A stretch of 64,000 nt of DNA from Agapetus fuscipes (GCA_951799405.1 OX637338.1:4650001-4714000); one strand, 5' to 3'. Positions 1 through 11,391 are shown, counted from the first letter of the stretch. A program made the numbers and translations. Notes: generated by a model not told the origin, from the sequence alone.

Positions 1-79
1 ACCCACGCGGGGATCAAACCAACGTTATTTTATTCCAAATACGCTAGAAAAATCAGCCCACTTGGCTCTCTTTAACTGT

Positions 80-262
80 TACAGTGATGTATTCACTGTG
101 ATGTTCTGTCATGTGTCGTTCTGTCATGTGTTGTTCTGTCATGTTTCGTTATGTCTTGTGTCATTATGTCATGTGTCGTTATGCCATGTATCATTTTTTC
201 TTGTATCGTTATGTCATGTATCGTTTTGGCACCGTGCCGTTCTAATCTGCTACTTGAAACAT
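80..262 (+). mobile_element. P element, one arm only
   Basis: This is a run of about ten degenerate copies of a roughly 15-bp word, TGTCGTTCTGTCATG, ending in GCACCGTGCCGTTCTAA. The same terminal word closes the better copies at 54153-54603 and 62333-62559. Only the right arm is seen here, so the copy is partial. The short open frame across it is just the repeated word being translated. Confidence 0.75.
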
Positions 263-337
263 AGCAAAAACTTTACCCACTAAACCATATATTGTAAAAC
301 GCTATAGTATAGTGACTAAAGTTTCTGGTATTTTTTC

Positions 338-380
338 TACACATTTGTCGTTCTGTCACTGTGTCGTTCTAATATGGAAC
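338..380 (+). mobile_element. P element, end fragment
   Basis: It contains TGTCGTTCTGTCACTGTG followed by CGTTCTAATATGGAACC. The closing ATGGAACC is shared with the right ends of the P copies near 23360, 53864 and 54603. It may be the displaced end of the arm at 80-262. Confidence 0.6.
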
Positions 381-382
381 CA

Positions 383-924
383 TTTTTCTATTGGGTGTTT
401 TGCTCCACCACGATAGTCAATAGCCGATACAGGATCCAGTAATGGCGGCTCATTTGTATTCCCTTTTGGCGGGACAATGGCGGGCACACAGGAATAATCG
501 GCGCGGAACAAATAAACATATTTCAACATTTCGCCAAAATAAACACATGAAGTTGGCGGGCCCTTTGTTGGGAACTGGAAACTGAGCCTCTGCGGCACAC
601 TGAACCTAGGACAAAACATAGACTCTCAACATGGATGGACCAAATAATCAATACTTGCGCAATCATCCTATCTTCTTATCCTGTTTTATTCCTAAGATTA
701 GTTTGCAGCAATGTTCATGTATCTTTTCCACTATTTATACCTTTCCGAAGATATAAAAAATTGAGCTTCTTGTAGGATGAATAGTACGTAGGTATCAAAA
801 TTAGTTCATGAGATGCGACCTTAATGTGGTAATAATACTAACATACGAGTATTTGGATGATTTAAAAAAAAATTAAAATGGAGTTCCGCTGTAACATTTC
901 GTAAATTGAAAAATATATGGATGA
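383..924. other. single-copy sequence, no gene seen
   Basis: Positions 400-600 are relatively GC-rich and hold several ATAAACA words of the forkhead type. An 87-residue minus-strand frame here shows no recognisable motif. The rest is AT-rich and featureless. Confidence 0.4.
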
Positions 925-1007
925 TAAATCTAGTGAGAGCTGTTTTCTTGTGAATCACACCTAAAGAGCTCTCTGCAAACTCGGTTGTCGGTTGTCACTA
1001 CAAATAG
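925..1007 (-). mobile_element. SINE-C, 3' end fragment
   Basis: The stretch matches the 3' third of SINE-C: GTGAATCACACC, then AGAGCTCTCTGCAAACT and a remnant of the TCGTCGCTAC segment. It abuts a SINE-A fragment. Confidence 0.7.
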
Positions 1008-1009
1008 CC

Positions 1010-1135
1010 AAACTAAACCTCAAATGAACACACTCGTAAACCCTACATTTTGCACCAAACTTCCCTGAAACAGGGTGACATTGGCGAAATGAACCATTTA
1101 TAGGGTTTCAGACTCATACCTACCGATAAGTCAAC
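1010..1135 (-). mobile_element. SINE-A, 5' half
   Basis: Reading the minus strand gives a degenerate GACTTATAGG...CATACTG...GAAATGGTTCA...TTTCAGGGAAG order typical of SINE-A. The 3' half and tail are missing. It is more diverged than the copies at 47508 and 63001. Confidence 0.8.
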
Positions 1136-1283
1136 TGAATAAATGGAAAATTGAATTATTATACACTTTGACAACAAGTGATTTGTATCTGATTTGTTCC
1201 CAGCGAAGGGATGTTCACTGTTCCTACATATTGGCGATCACATTACGGCCACTGGTTGATGGGACGCCCGTCAATTTAGGCAA

Positions 1284-1427
1284 CAGTACCCCAAGTACAA
1301 AAACATTACGTTTGAACGCAACAAAAAGTACTGGGTAACCTGAATAGGACTTTCATGTAGCGTTTTAGTTACAGTACATATGTGATGATTGAGTTTAAAC
1401 GAAAAAAATAATGTAGTTGGGGTACAG
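1284..1427. mobile_element. MITE-H copy
   Basis: A 144-bp segment is bounded by CAGTACCCCAAGTACAAAA on the left and TTGGGGTACAG on the right, so it has terminal inverted repeats of at least 11 bp. The interior carries the family's characteristic AAACG/CGTTT words. There is no coding capacity. Other copies lie at 6255, 28953, 29816, 36841, 39966 and 42973. Confidence 0.75.
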
Positions 1428-2146
1428 ACAAGAACGGAAGAGTGCGTTACTTCTGATACATTACTCGCCTCGCATCCACATAGGATCTGATACACAATAG
1501 GCCTTGCACTAATACTCTGTATGAGCCATTTAACCGGTCTAATAACATTAATGTTAGTTTTTTTTTTCAACTGGATTGTTATCTTTTGTTGGAATGAGAA
1601 AATATTATCGATTTTGAGTGATTTATTTTCAATGCAACACAATGAAGCAAAAAAAATGTTAGCATGTTTGTGATTTACTACGCCCTTCCATAAAAGCGGT
1701 GTAATTTGCTATTAAGAAAAATATCCTGATTTTTGTTTTCTTGTTAAAGACGTTTGTAGATTGGAAAATAGCCCGTGAAAAAATGTACATTTAAACCAAA
1801 TCTGGTTTAAAAAATTAAAAACAAAAATTTAGTCGGTCATCAAAATGTTTGAGATAAGCAAGTATAGTAGAGCTTTGATTATCTAAACGCCGATTAGCCC
1901 AACAGCTAAATGTACAGTTCAAAATGACGGACATGTTTTATAAAGATACCACTTACATGTCTATTACATTCGAGTGTAAATCATTTACATAGTTTAAATA
2001 CAAATTATTTATACAAGTATTCATACAAATATGATTTTTATCGGTAGATTCGTGCATCAAAGTAAACAGTTCAATTATCTGAAAAAAAACGATTTTATCA
2101 ACACCCTTGTTTTTCAAATCATTTTGGATAATCGACGGATTTGGAT
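1428..2146. other. AT-rich, nothing recognised
   Basis: The open frames here are overlapping and low in complexity, and I see no repeat family or gene. A SINE-B fragment follows directly. Confidence 0.4.
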
Positions 2147-2243
2147 AATAAAAAGGTTCAACTCGCCACATGCGACCCCTTCGGGGATAACGCGGCAAGA
2201 AGTTACATTATATGTGTAGCTTAGTTGCGTTTTTTCTTAGTTG
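2147..2243 (+). mobile_element. SINE-B, 3' end
   Basis: It shows GGTTCAACTCGCCACATGCG, CCCCTTCGGGGATAACGCGG and GTAGCTTAGTTGCG, the last 90 bases of SINE-B. The tRNA-like head is absent. Confidence 0.85.
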
Positions 2244-3267
2244 TGCGACGCTCTACTGTAAAAACTTATAATTCAAGGCGCAATGATCAAAATGAAGGGA
2301 TCACACTATATCAAAGCCTCACATACATACATACATAGGGGAGTCGAATAAATTTTAAGATATTTTAATAAAAATCAGAAAAACGTAATTTCCTGTTTTT
2401 CCATATATTTATCATACACTTATATGAAAAAATCTATATTGACGCCTTTAATATTATTATCCTTAACAAGTTAAGATGGCCAACATGTCCTGAGACCATT
2501 AAAATATGCATTTTTTGAATTGCTAAATGTATAAAAACTTGGTATACATATATTTTTTACGTAGCTGTTGTGACCTACTATTTGTTCACAGAAATCTATA
2601 TTTAAAATAGTAAAAAAACAAAACGTAAAATCTTAATTTTATTCTGAATGAATAAATTCATTTTCCTCATTCACTTACCTGTTCCAAACTTCCAAAAAAT
2701 TCAATAATCTAATATTTTTTGCTCGGTTTCCAAAAAAAAGAAGGTTCATCCTGTCATATGAAGCGTGATGCCCATTGATCATTGTTTGCCGAGATCCCAT
2801 TCTTGAGTTGGTTTCCGGTCCATTGTGCCAGGGACGATACGAGCCGCCTCAAGGACAACGGTAGCTATTCTTGGCATCATCAGAATAAGGAAAAGAGGAT
2901 TCCTTACACGTGGATGTAAGATATTCATTCTGTTATTGATCTATTGGAAATGGCGCTTTAAAGTTTTGTTTGAAGAATTTGAGTTAAGATTTTTTAAGTT
3001 TCAGTACCTAAGTATAATTTTTCTATGCTTCCGAAGTTTCTTAAAGGAATCGGCATTTCTTTTCGTCTTTGTGACGACACCAATAGCAATTTGGATTCCC
3101 GATAATCAGGGCTCATATTTTATCTGAAGAAGTGTCCGTGCAAAAGACGTCAAATGATGTAAGTTATTGTGCTTAAAATGAACTTGTATTTCTTTTACCG
3201 AAGTAAAACATGACAAATTTATTCAATTTAGTAGGTGTAAAAATCTTATTTGGCATCTTAATCCACC
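2244..3267. other. AT-rich, nothing recognised
   Basis: There is a 100-residue plus-strand frame at 2825-3127, rich in Phe, Ile and Leu. It has no motif, no splice context and no start context that I would trust. No repeat family was recognised. Confidence 0.35.
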
Positions 3268-3588
3268 ACTGTAACTGTAACTGTAACTCTGTTGCCCTTC
3301 CGCTAGGGGTGGCCAGAGCCTCTGCAGAGTTGCCTCCATTTTTTCCTATCCTGACATACCTCTTTCAATTCCTTCATATCCATTACCTTTTTCATGCATT
3401 TTCTTCTTTTACGCTCACTTTGTATATCCCGTTCTTTCACAATCTCCTCAATCTGATCACTCCATACTTTTCTCGGTCGTCCCTTCCCTCTTTTTTCTTT
3501 CACACTTTCTTTGTATACATACTTTGTCAGTCTATCATCATTCATTCTTTCCACATGCCCAAAACATGTGGAAAGAACAAAAACCAAG
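3268..3588 (-). pseudogene. family R retrotransposon, 3' end
   Basis: The minus strand encodes the last 80 or so residues of the family R reverse transcriptase ORF: FGHVERMNDD, KRGKGRPRKVWSDQIEEIVK and the terminal LCRGSGHP stop. The stop is followed by a very short 3' UTR and the family's (GTTACA)n tail, seen on this strand as ACTGTAACTGTAACTGTAAC. The frame is intact but 5'-truncated, as is usual for non-LTR insertions. At the truncation point ACATGTGGAAAGAA repeats TTCTTTCCACATG in inverse order, a small palindrome at the junction. The full-length relative is at 48323-50048. Confidence 0.88.
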
Positions 3589-3954
3589 TATTCATAACCG
3601 CGAACGCTCAGTGTCGAATGCCTTTGTATGGATAACAGTGTTAGGACGGTGCTGGTTAGAATCGCAATACTATGATAAGCGAAAAACTACACCAGACTGT
3701 CTTGTATTTTGTATGAAAAATAAACCGTATGTATCGTGATATCTTTTGGTAAAAGTATTAAAAGCATCATAGACTGGGATTGTTTTCGGCATGAATGATC
3801 CAAATTGTTTTTTTCTCAGCAAGCTTACGTCTACGAAAGGTTTCTTAGAAAGCAATTAAAAAATATTAGTTAGCATGCAACCTCGCAGTCCGGCAGTGTG
3901 GCATTGCAACATTTTTCTACCTATGTCAGAAGCGTGGATCTCTTTGTCAAGGAC
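3589..3954. other. no feature recognised
   Basis: This is single-copy, AT-rich sequence between two retrotransposon remnants. It has only short uninformative frames. Confidence 0.35.
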
Positions 3955-4140
3955 CTATACACAATAATTTTCTTTTAGCATTCGTATTTCTTCTCCATAA
4001 AGGTCATCATCACTCGATAGCTCTGGGGAGATCTTGGGGAAATCCAGGATACTCATCCACTCTCGCCTGTCAATCGCCTTTGCCCTCCAGCTTCGTTTGT
4101 CTACTTTGGCTGCTGCGCCAACACCATCCATCCATCGCAT
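3955..4140 (-). pseudogene. possible RTE-like ORF C-terminal remnant
   Basis: The minus-strand frame reads RWMDGV...KRSWRAKAIDRREW. The spacing resembles the C-terminal RW-D-(I/V)...W...A-DR-W segment of RTE-type retrotransposon ORFs (compare RWLDDINRT...AADRQEWRRL at 40305-40800). The match is short and I cannot test it by alignment. It may be chance. Confidence 0.3.
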
Positions 4141-4198
4141 TTTTAGCTTTCCTGGGCTGAAATTTTGATGTCTCGAAGGACGCCGGTAGATCTTAGCG

Positions 4199-4321
4199 TA
4201 CCTATTTGAAACGGAATAAAATATGGCGGCGTATCAACAGCTGATCCATTTTATATGGAACAATGATTAGCTGTTCAGGTATCTACCGCCATGTGTTTTT
4301 TGTCCTATCTTCAAATAGGTA
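4199..4321. mobile_element. fold-back element K
   Basis: The 123-bp segment starts TACCTATTTGAA and ends TTCAAATAGGTA. The inverted similarity continues inward (ATGGCGG facing CCGCCAT, AACAGCTGAT facing ATTAGCTGTT), so almost the whole element can fold into a hairpin. It has no coding capacity. Confidence 0.7.
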
Positions 4322-4460
4322 GGTAAGGACAGCCGTTGAGACTTCCACCCAGAGCTGGAAGTCTCATGACCACTGTAGATCCTACCTACCGAATATCGAT
4401 AATATTTGTATGAAAACCTGTCAATCCAAGATGGCCACAAGTGAACAGCTGATTACTCCA
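4322..4460 (-). mobile_element. fold-back family J, partial copy
   Basis: It contains GAGACTTCCA/TGGAAGTCTC arms, CCTACCTACCGAATAT, ATATTTGTATGAA and CCAAGATGGCC...GAACAGCTGATTA. The same segments recur in inverse order in the full fold-back at 58445-58660. Confidence 0.65.
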
Positions 4461-4894
4461 GCCCAGACCTTCCTTAAAAAGGTCATCACTTAATATTATT
4501 ATGTAAATTCATAAACATCGTCATTTTTTACGTCCCACATTATTGTGATCTTCCCGCGTGTTAGATGGCTTATCTTCAGCATTCCTGTTGGGCGGCGAAG
4601 CGCGCGGCAAAAGGCCTCACGCTGTAGGGGGCGCGATAGGACGCGAACCCCGACCGTACAAATGACAAGCGATCCGGTTTCATAGCCCGCTGCCGCCCCC
4701 AGTGAGGGCACTCAAAATTGAAAAAATATCCGGGTTAAGATGTACACTAACAAATGACCAATTCTGGGTCATAAAAAAAACAAATAAATGAAAACAGGTC
4801 ATTAGGAAAATTGTGGCTATTGCTGAAATTGGTTGAACTTTTAATACATCAAAAATAAATGGCAAGCCAAATTTCACAATTTGTAGGTTTATTG
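4461..4894. other. no gene seen
   Basis: The stretch around 4560-4700 is GC-rich (GGCGGCGAAGCGCGCGG, GGGGGCGCGATAGGACGCG). Its role is unknown. The remainder is AT-rich. Confidence 0.35.
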
Positions 4895-5108
4895 CGTCGG
4901 AGCAATTGTTTTATGAATCACATTCTACAAAATCTGGCCTAAGAAAAAACTGTGAAACACGATAAGTAATGTGAGAGTTGTTTTTTATATTTTTGAAATC
5001 GATTTCCAGCACTCATAAGACACATTGAATCAATTTAGATTGGTTTAAAACATTGCTCATGTGAAATTACCTCTTATGAACAGAAGACAAACAAGCACTA
5101 AGAGGACG
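4895..5108 (+). mobile_element. MITE-D copy
   Basis: It shares the family core, ATTCTACAAAATCTG, then GTGAGAGTTGTTTT and TAAGACACATTG, and ends with the right terminus GACAAACAAGCACTAAGAGG-ACG. The left terminus is degraded. Confidence 0.7.
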
Positions 5109-5629
5109 TGTGGTCCATGAGTCCATCGTTTAGCATCTACAGACAAAACAATGGACCATGGTTACAACCCAGAAAAATAGTTAAAATATTATGGTTTGCC
5201 AATAATCTCAAAATGCCGTTAACGATGCTTGCGGTAATAGTAAGATTCTTTGAATTATTTAATCGAGGTGGTCGTCATCATCCTTTCAACTGAGACTGTC
5301 ACCTCCTTCTATTAATTTCGAGCCTCCGCATTCTAATAAATTACACACTTCCCAGATGCTGGTTGGCTATGAGTCTCCGCATTCCCAGATGGCTGGTGAA
5401 GTCCTGACCGCTGAACACCGCGGGGAGCTCCTTTACTACTGCTGCCGATACCAACCACTTGGCGGGTCCATCATCCACCATATTTTGTCGAGCTCTTAAA
5501 TATTAAATGTTTTTTTGTACAAAATATGCCTCTTTTATTACAATGCACGCTTTTTGTTCTTTTAGCACCTTCCGCATCGGTTCTTTCGCGTCTTTAATTT
5601 TTTATCCCCTCAATCTCATTTTGTATGAT
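5109..5629. other. no gene seen
   Basis: Positions 5300-5480 are GC-richer and contain two similar words, CCGCATTCTAATAAA and CCGCATTCCCAGATGGC. I recognise no family. Confidence 0.3.
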
Positions 5630-5860
5630 AAGATGACGAACACGCAAACTTCATTAGTTCGCGCGAAACGGGCGAAGAAGAAGTCAATCACGAAGAAGAA
5701 GCTGACCCAGGAATTAAAATAATAAGCCATGCTGAGGATGTGGAGGTATTCAACAAATGCGTTCAATGGGCTGACGAAAACGGCGCGTCAAGTTGCTTCG
5801 GCGATTGCAAAGTGACATTTTTTCCCAAAAAATTGCCAAATCAAAGCAAAAGTCAATGCT
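5630..5860 (+). pseudogene. pogo/Tigger-like transposase, C-terminal remnant
   Basis: One plus-strand frame reads an acidic stretch (GEEEVNHEEEADPGIK), then ISHAEDVEVFNKCVQWADEN. From general knowledge, the C-terminal ends of Tigger/jerky-type transposases carry an acidic linker followed by ISHxEAxxAxxxxLxWxE-type text, so this looks like the tail of such a protein. The DDE catalytic core is absent. An in-frame TAG follows about 30 residues later and a TAA precedes the acidic stretch. I judge it a decayed fragment. A profile search for the DDE_1 family would decide. Confidence 0.5.
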
Positions 5861-6254
5861 AGATTTTATTGTTTTAAAGTAGTATGCAGAAGGAAATATG
5901 TAGGACAATATCAAAATATTGTTACTTTTTTTTCATTTGAATTACGATCGAAGATTGCTTAATCCAATTTTCTGAAATCCCTGTAGAAACTGGAACAGTC
6001 GACAAACTGGAAAGCCGCAGCGGTAGACAGGAGGAGTTGGAGGTGAAGGCTGATGGAGGCCAAGGGGAGATATGTGCTTTATATCCATCAAATAAATAAT
6101 CCTTCATACCATTACATAAAGCTTACATTTTATTGATATTGTCGATATTTTGTTGAGGTAGAGAACGCAATGAAGCAGGTCAGTAGTACTCAGGTCCACA
6201 CCCCGCGGATCCGCCTCCGTTTATCACTCACAAACATCACACCTTTGTATCATG
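5861..6254. other. nothing recognised
   Basis: Mixed AT-rich sequence with a short GC-rich patch at 6190-6230. No gene or repeat family was recognised. Confidence 0.3.
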
Positions 6255-6384
6255 CTGTACCCCACTCAATCACTGCGTTTCAACAAAAATACTTGGAAAC
6301 AAATACATTCACTGTGGCGCTGCTCAAGTTTCCATCCATGTTTTAGTAAACGATACGGTTGAGTGTATTATACTTGGGGTACTG
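6255..6384. mobile_element. MITE-H copy
   Basis: It starts CTGTACCCCACTCAA and ends ACTTGGGGTACTG, matching the MITE-H termini. The interior is diverged and there is no ORF. Confidence 0.7.
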
Positions 6385-6537
6385 AACACGATTCTCTCGT
6401 GATACTCCAATACTCTTGCATGTTATTTATGGTCGGAAATGACTTCGGCATTAGCTAAAAGCTCTGAATGAAAAATAATACCTCTGATTATGAACACAAT
6501 AAAATACAACGCCTGGACATATACATAATGTGTATGT

Positions 6538-6689
6538 GTCGTACAGAATTAAACACGGCAATCTAGCATTTTTTCTAAAATCCGATACGGATACAGAAAT
6601 AATGAGAAAATGATTTCTTGCATTTCTATATACTTATTTCATTCAAGAAAACATCATAGATTGCCGTGTTTGTTTTTTTTCTGTACGAC
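6538..6689. mobile_element. MITE-M, hAT-like
   Basis: The left end GTCGTACAGAATTAAACACG and right end (reverse complement GTCGTACAGAAAAAAAACAA) form inverted termini continuing through CGGCAATCTA. The flanks are GTGTATGT and TTGTATGT, an almost perfect 8-bp duplication, the size expected for hAT transposons. A related copy lies at 25876-26005. It is non-autonomous. Confidence 0.7.
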
Positions 6690-8087
6690 TTGTATGTTAA
6701 TTTTATGCAGAGACTTGTGACTTATTTTTATGATTCGGGTTAGACAAGATGTCGTTGGGGTTTTTTTTATCGTCCCCCAACCGAGGGCGCTGTCTTAGAA
6801 GATTCCCCAAAGTGGAACCGATTGCCCGGCTTATGATCGTTATTTAAAAATTATAATAACAACAAAAAAAAACATTCACGGAGCGGGCAGGTTGACTTCT
6901 AACAAAAATAATGGAATGCTAGTTGTGTGCGCGGCCATTATAGGTAAATGAGTTTCTTTTACGCGACAAAGGTCGCATCATTTTAATAAATGGTGACATT
7001 GTTTTATTATTTATTGGTCATTGTTATCCAGTAGGTCACATTTTGAATTTTTTTTTTGAAAAAAAAAACACACACAATCAGTTCAACAATCCGACTGTTT
7101 AAATATTAAATACTTTCCTTGTATTATCACAAAAAAAAACTATAAATCTATTTATACATTTAGTTCTATTGAATTTGATTATTATTGTATGCTTAGTTGG
7201 TTTTGGAATTGTGACTGTAGTAATTTAAAAAAAAAAAAAATACAAAAATCGAATGTGGACGAGAATATTTTTGTGCAACACTTTTCATTGTGATGATTGA
7301 ACAAATATGATGGGCTTTATATTACCTGGTGCAGATGTGTACACAGCTTTGCCCCCAAAGAGACGATAACTGTTACAACTAGTTTGGATTGTTTCCTACC
7401 ATTCTTTGCGCGTCACAAAGAAATACATTCCACTTGGGAAAAGAAGTCTCGGAGTTGGTTTCAATGAAATTGGATTCACGTCATGTTTTGATTATTCCCG
7501 ACAATTGAAATTTGAATATGAACGCGAGTGAAAATGACGAGTGTTAGATAAACACCGTCACACTGGGCTTACTTATTGACAATGCTTTTATTATTTATAC
7601 TGGCCTCCTTGTGCCTGGTTCAGACGAGTCGAGTACTGATGCATTAGTAGTGAAGGTATGTGCGTGAGCTGACATCTTAGTTCTGTACGTATCAGTGGCG
7701 AAGGGTGCCATACAACTCTATTCCCATCGGCTTTCCTTTACCGTACCTATGCACTTACCATACGCACACCTAGCTGTCTTCTTTATCTTTTTTGATAGAC
7801 CAATTTAATCTGTTTCTTTAGACAGTTTCTATTCCTGCGATGTGGATTTCTACTCGATTTTTCACTATTTAGAATGTCTTTTACGAGGACGGTTTCCATG
7901 AAGCTGGTTATGTCGCAATATATTTGACTTAATTTTAAGGCAATTGAGGGATAACAGCGTTGAAAACCTTCAATGTGTGATCAAAGTTTTTTGGCACAAT
8001 TTGTGGAATAACATAAATTAGTTAAAAATAGTTCTCGACTGCTTTTAGTTAAAGCAAGGACAAAAATGTATTATATATATTGTCTAA
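6690..8087. other. AT-rich, nothing recognised
   Basis: This is a long stretch with A/T homopolymer runs around 7040-7230. No frame, repeat family or regulatory motif was recognised with any support. Confidence 0.35.
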
Positions 8088-8270
8088 TATGCTCTTCGCG
8101 GGGTTGAAGAATTCATATACTTTTACCAAAGACCGTCATCAAAAGTCCATCTAGCCTTACAGCAACTGGGTCTTGTTGAAAATTGACACTTTTTATAGCG
8201 ACGATCCAGCTCGCACAGGGCTCTTGATGTGTGATTCACACAAAAACAGCGCTCACTAAATATATCATCC
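8088..8270 (+). mobile_element. SINE-C, lacking the tRNA head
   Basis: The order GCTCTTCGCGGGGTTGAAGA, ACCAAAGACCGTC, CTTACAGCAACTGGGTCTTG and TGATTCACACAAAAACAGCG follows the SINE-C body and 3' end. The tail is degenerate. Confidence 0.8.
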
Positions 8271-8308
8271 TTGATTGTACATTGAAGCTTTCACGGCCGG
8301 TTTTTGCT

Positions 8309-8423
8309 GACATAACTATCACCTTTTTCGGGCTGTGTAGCCGTGGTCTGGTTGATTCTTTCCGGACAGTTTCGCCCATCGGAGCAATTGGCAACATAGC
8401 CCGAAAAAAGTGATTGTTATGTC
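8309..8423. mobile_element. fold-back element, family L-related
   Basis: Arms of about 33 bp face each other: GACATAACTATCACC...TTTCGGGCTGTGTAGC and GCAACATAGCCCGAAA...GTTATGTC. The loop holds CCGGACAGTTTCGCCCAT, close to the family L word CCGGACGTTTCGCCCAT at 36335-36620. Confidence 0.6.
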
Positions 8424-9007
8424 AAATCATCCTTGTATTATTATTATTAGTCAATTTGAAAACCCGTATTACAGGCATAGTACTATGTAGGCTATTTTCT
8501 TGTGGTTTGTCTACGCCTGGACACTTTAGACTTCTATTCCCTCGCTTCTCGGCACTCGTTACTAAAGAGATCGCCCCGTCTGGAGGGTCCTTTAGGGTTT
8601 GGCTACCAGGTTTTGGGTTTTCATATACATACTTGCACACACTCTCACCGATGCGCTGCTTCACTCGGATATTGACATACTGTTTATTGTTAACCTAAAA
8701 AATCTTGCCGGGCCCCATTGTGAGCTCCAGTCCAGACCTTCGAATAATACGAAAGAAACGACCACTTGAAATGTTGAATTTCCACTCATGATTATGATAC
8801 GTATTCCCCATCCGCATTTGAAGGCCATATTTAAATTTCACCAGTCTGAAATTTTGCTCAAAAGCTGCGGTGCCCAAAATACCTATCAGTTTATGTTCCA
8901 TGACTAATAGGTTGGTATGAAGTACTGCAAAACCCATGAGTACCTACTGCGAAAAATTGGTTCAACAGTGTCAATGTTATTGGGAAGAATGACAAGAGTA
9001 CCTACCT
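8424..9007. other. nothing recognised
   Basis: Two overlapping frames on opposite strands (about 80-94 residues) show no motif. I treat them as chance. Confidence 0.3.
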
Positions 9008-9052
9008 ACACGTGTCTGCTTGTGAGAATGCATTAATTATGAATCTAAAATA
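9008..9052 (+). mobile_element. SINE-A, small fragment
   Basis: ACGTGTCTGCTTGTGAGAAT followed by GCATTAATTATGAATCT is the SINE-A segment just upstream of its tail. Confidence 0.6.
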
Positions 9053-9117
9053 ATCACGGGTAAAACATTGCAAGATTGCATGCGCAATGATACGAAAAGC
9101 CTATGAAATACAGGAGA

Positions 9118-9300
9118 AAATGAGATGGAGCAGATCTAGGAAGTGATTTTAGAGAAATCAAGTTTCTAGAATTAGTCATGAAAGATTTACACACATCGTA
9201 GCTAATGAGATACCAATCGGTCTGAGCCCATCTGGAAGACCTTCTAAAATTTGGAAAGATAGATGGACTTCCTCATCTCAGGATCCATGAGCCGATATGA
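9118..9300 (+). pseudogene. possible decayed RTE-like C-terminus
   Basis: A broken frame reads MRWSRSRK, then GRPSKIWKDRW about 40 residues later. This is the order of the MRWFGH...GRPRKxW(x)D segment in family R. Several stops interrupt it. The identification is weak. Confidence 0.25.
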
Positions 9301-10639
9301 AGTTTTTCGTGAATCATAGATCAACAAATCTTAAATCAAGAAAAATAAGAAGTATATGTAAACTAATATGTCAACTATTGATACATACTTAATTATGGAA
9401 GGTGGTTGTAAAAGAAAACTCAATTGTTTTTTTGTACCTGTTATATTGTCATTATTCAGTGCATTGTGCTCTTACAATTATTCCATGTTTTTTGTATGTA
9501 TGTTTGTCTTTAAGAAAAGTGATTCATTTAAAGTGGAAATAATAACTTGTTACAGATGTGACGATGGATAAGGAAGCTGTTTGCGACACAAAATGCCCGG
9601 CTGTAGAATGGCCCCATTGTTTTTCCAAAAAGGCTGATTTGGTCAGGCCTCGTCCTAGGGAAAAAATAAAAATATTAAAAACATTAGGAATTTGTGTAAG
9701 TATGCGTGAATAAAAATAATATCACTTATACCCTGTATATTTTGTTGATTTCAATGTTAAATGCAAAAAAAGCTTTTTGAATATAAATTTCAACAAACAA
9801 ATTTCAAAACTGAATTTTGTAAAAAGTGATTTAAAGACGTCTAGAAATGCTAGTAGTTAACCTTACTTTTTTTAGTTAATGTGATCATTCAAGAGATGTC
9901 AAAAATTTCAATGCACCCTGATTGTGTTTTGCACGGATGCTCCAAATTATGTTTTTTTCTCGGGGAGGAGGGTTATTAACCACCAACGAAAAAATATTAC
10001 TTAACCAATGCATATGCAATACGGCTGTGTGACGTCACAACCTTTTTTGTTATCATTTAAATATGTGCTGACATCTTTGCGTAGCAAGGTTACTGAGTTC
10101 TAACTATTTAACCAACGTTCTTTGTTCATGAAAGATTATTCTTCAACTTTGTTAGGAAAATCTCGTTCAACTTAAACGCAAAGATGAGTAAAAACGAAGG
10201 GGAAAATATCGTATTAAAAATATAAATAAAATCTATGTGGTACAGATTATTTAAAGGAAATTTCAAAGCCCTGTCTCCTTGCACGACCGGGAAGCCCGAT
10301 ACAAATATAAATTGAAGGGAGATGCTATCACGGCCTCAGCGTAATAACCTATTGTTCGGCCGGCCGGGCGAGAAACGGGTGGAGGGGTACACGTCAGTCT
10401 TACCATGGTCCCTCATGTAAATAACTTCGTAACCAGAAAGGATGTACCTACCTCCTCTCGCGTGGTGTCACTCATCTGACAGGTTTTGATTTTTTTTTTA
10501 AATTGAATATTTAGTAGCTATCGTTGCGATTGAAGGGCATTTTCGACATCTGCAAAAATGTGTATGTATATTTTTAGAATTTTGAATGAAAGTGCGTTTG
10601 TAAACAATCTGTAACACAAAAGTTTGATTTTAAATTGTG
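9301..10639. other. no gene seen
   Basis: Mostly AT-rich, with one CpG-containing island at about 10320-10460 (GTTCGGCCGGCCGGGCGAG). It could be a degraded GC-rich repeat or a regulatory segment. I cannot tell which. Confidence 0.3.
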
Positions 10640-10905
10640 GCTATTTATTTTGAACAATTTATTTTAAGATGCGGTTTCCAAAGGTACAGTATGTACATAC
10701 ACAGATTTGCTTTTGAACTGTGTAGCTCGGCAGCTTAGATACAAGTCTGGCTTCAGAGCGTTTCAGTCTCTATTTATAGGTGAGAATAAGAGTTATTCTT
10801 GAAACATTGGGGACTGGTAGGTACATTTGAGACCTCGCCAGAACATTCTATTTAGAAAATTCGAGTTAACACTTATACAATCTCGAACAAATACAATCAC
10901 ACATT
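10640..10905 (+). mobile_element. interspersed repeat E
   Basis: It shares long collinear blocks with 14245-14870 and 32295-32665: GAACTGTGTAGCTCGGC, CTATTTATAGGTGAGAAT, GAGTTATTCTTGAAACATTG and CGCCAGAACATTCTA. The TATTTATAGG box and the lack of ORFs would fit a solo LTR, but I do not see clean TG...CA ends. The class is unassigned. Confidence 0.6.
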
Positions 10906-11391
10906 CGCAAGACTAAAATTATAATTCACTTACTGAACAGGATTCCAGGGATGAGGTCACAATGTAACTTCATCAGTCTTGGTGTCTCAAAATGTTGAGG
11001 ATTCTGGCTCTACGCTTCAAGTGTTCTGGAATCTTCTATCTAAGTTGAAGTTAGAGAAATTGCAGGAAAGGAAAGTTCTTCATGATGATGCAGCACATTT
11101 TATTTCGAGAAGGTACAAGTTTACAACGATAGTCTTGGTCTAATATTTGACAGGAAAAAAAACAAAAATACATATTGATTTGAGTTTAAATACTCTTCAA
11201 AATTCACTCTTATTAAAACATATGACAAAAACAATAATAATATTGAGGTTCGACAAATGTTGTGGTTTAAAAATGCAGATTCCCTAAATAAATAATTTAG
11301 GTATTCTTTATACCCACTATATTTGAGTATTTGATCCAACGCTATTTTTTACTCTAAAATTCCCAAACACTTACCTTAAATAATTATATCG
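10906..11391. other. nothing recognised
   Basis: AT-rich sequence. A 72-residue minus-strand frame shows no motif. Confidence 0.3.

Noticed and set aside
10640..10905. Repeat E as a definite solo LTR
   Set aside because: A TATA-like box is present, but I found no TG...CA ends and no target duplication.
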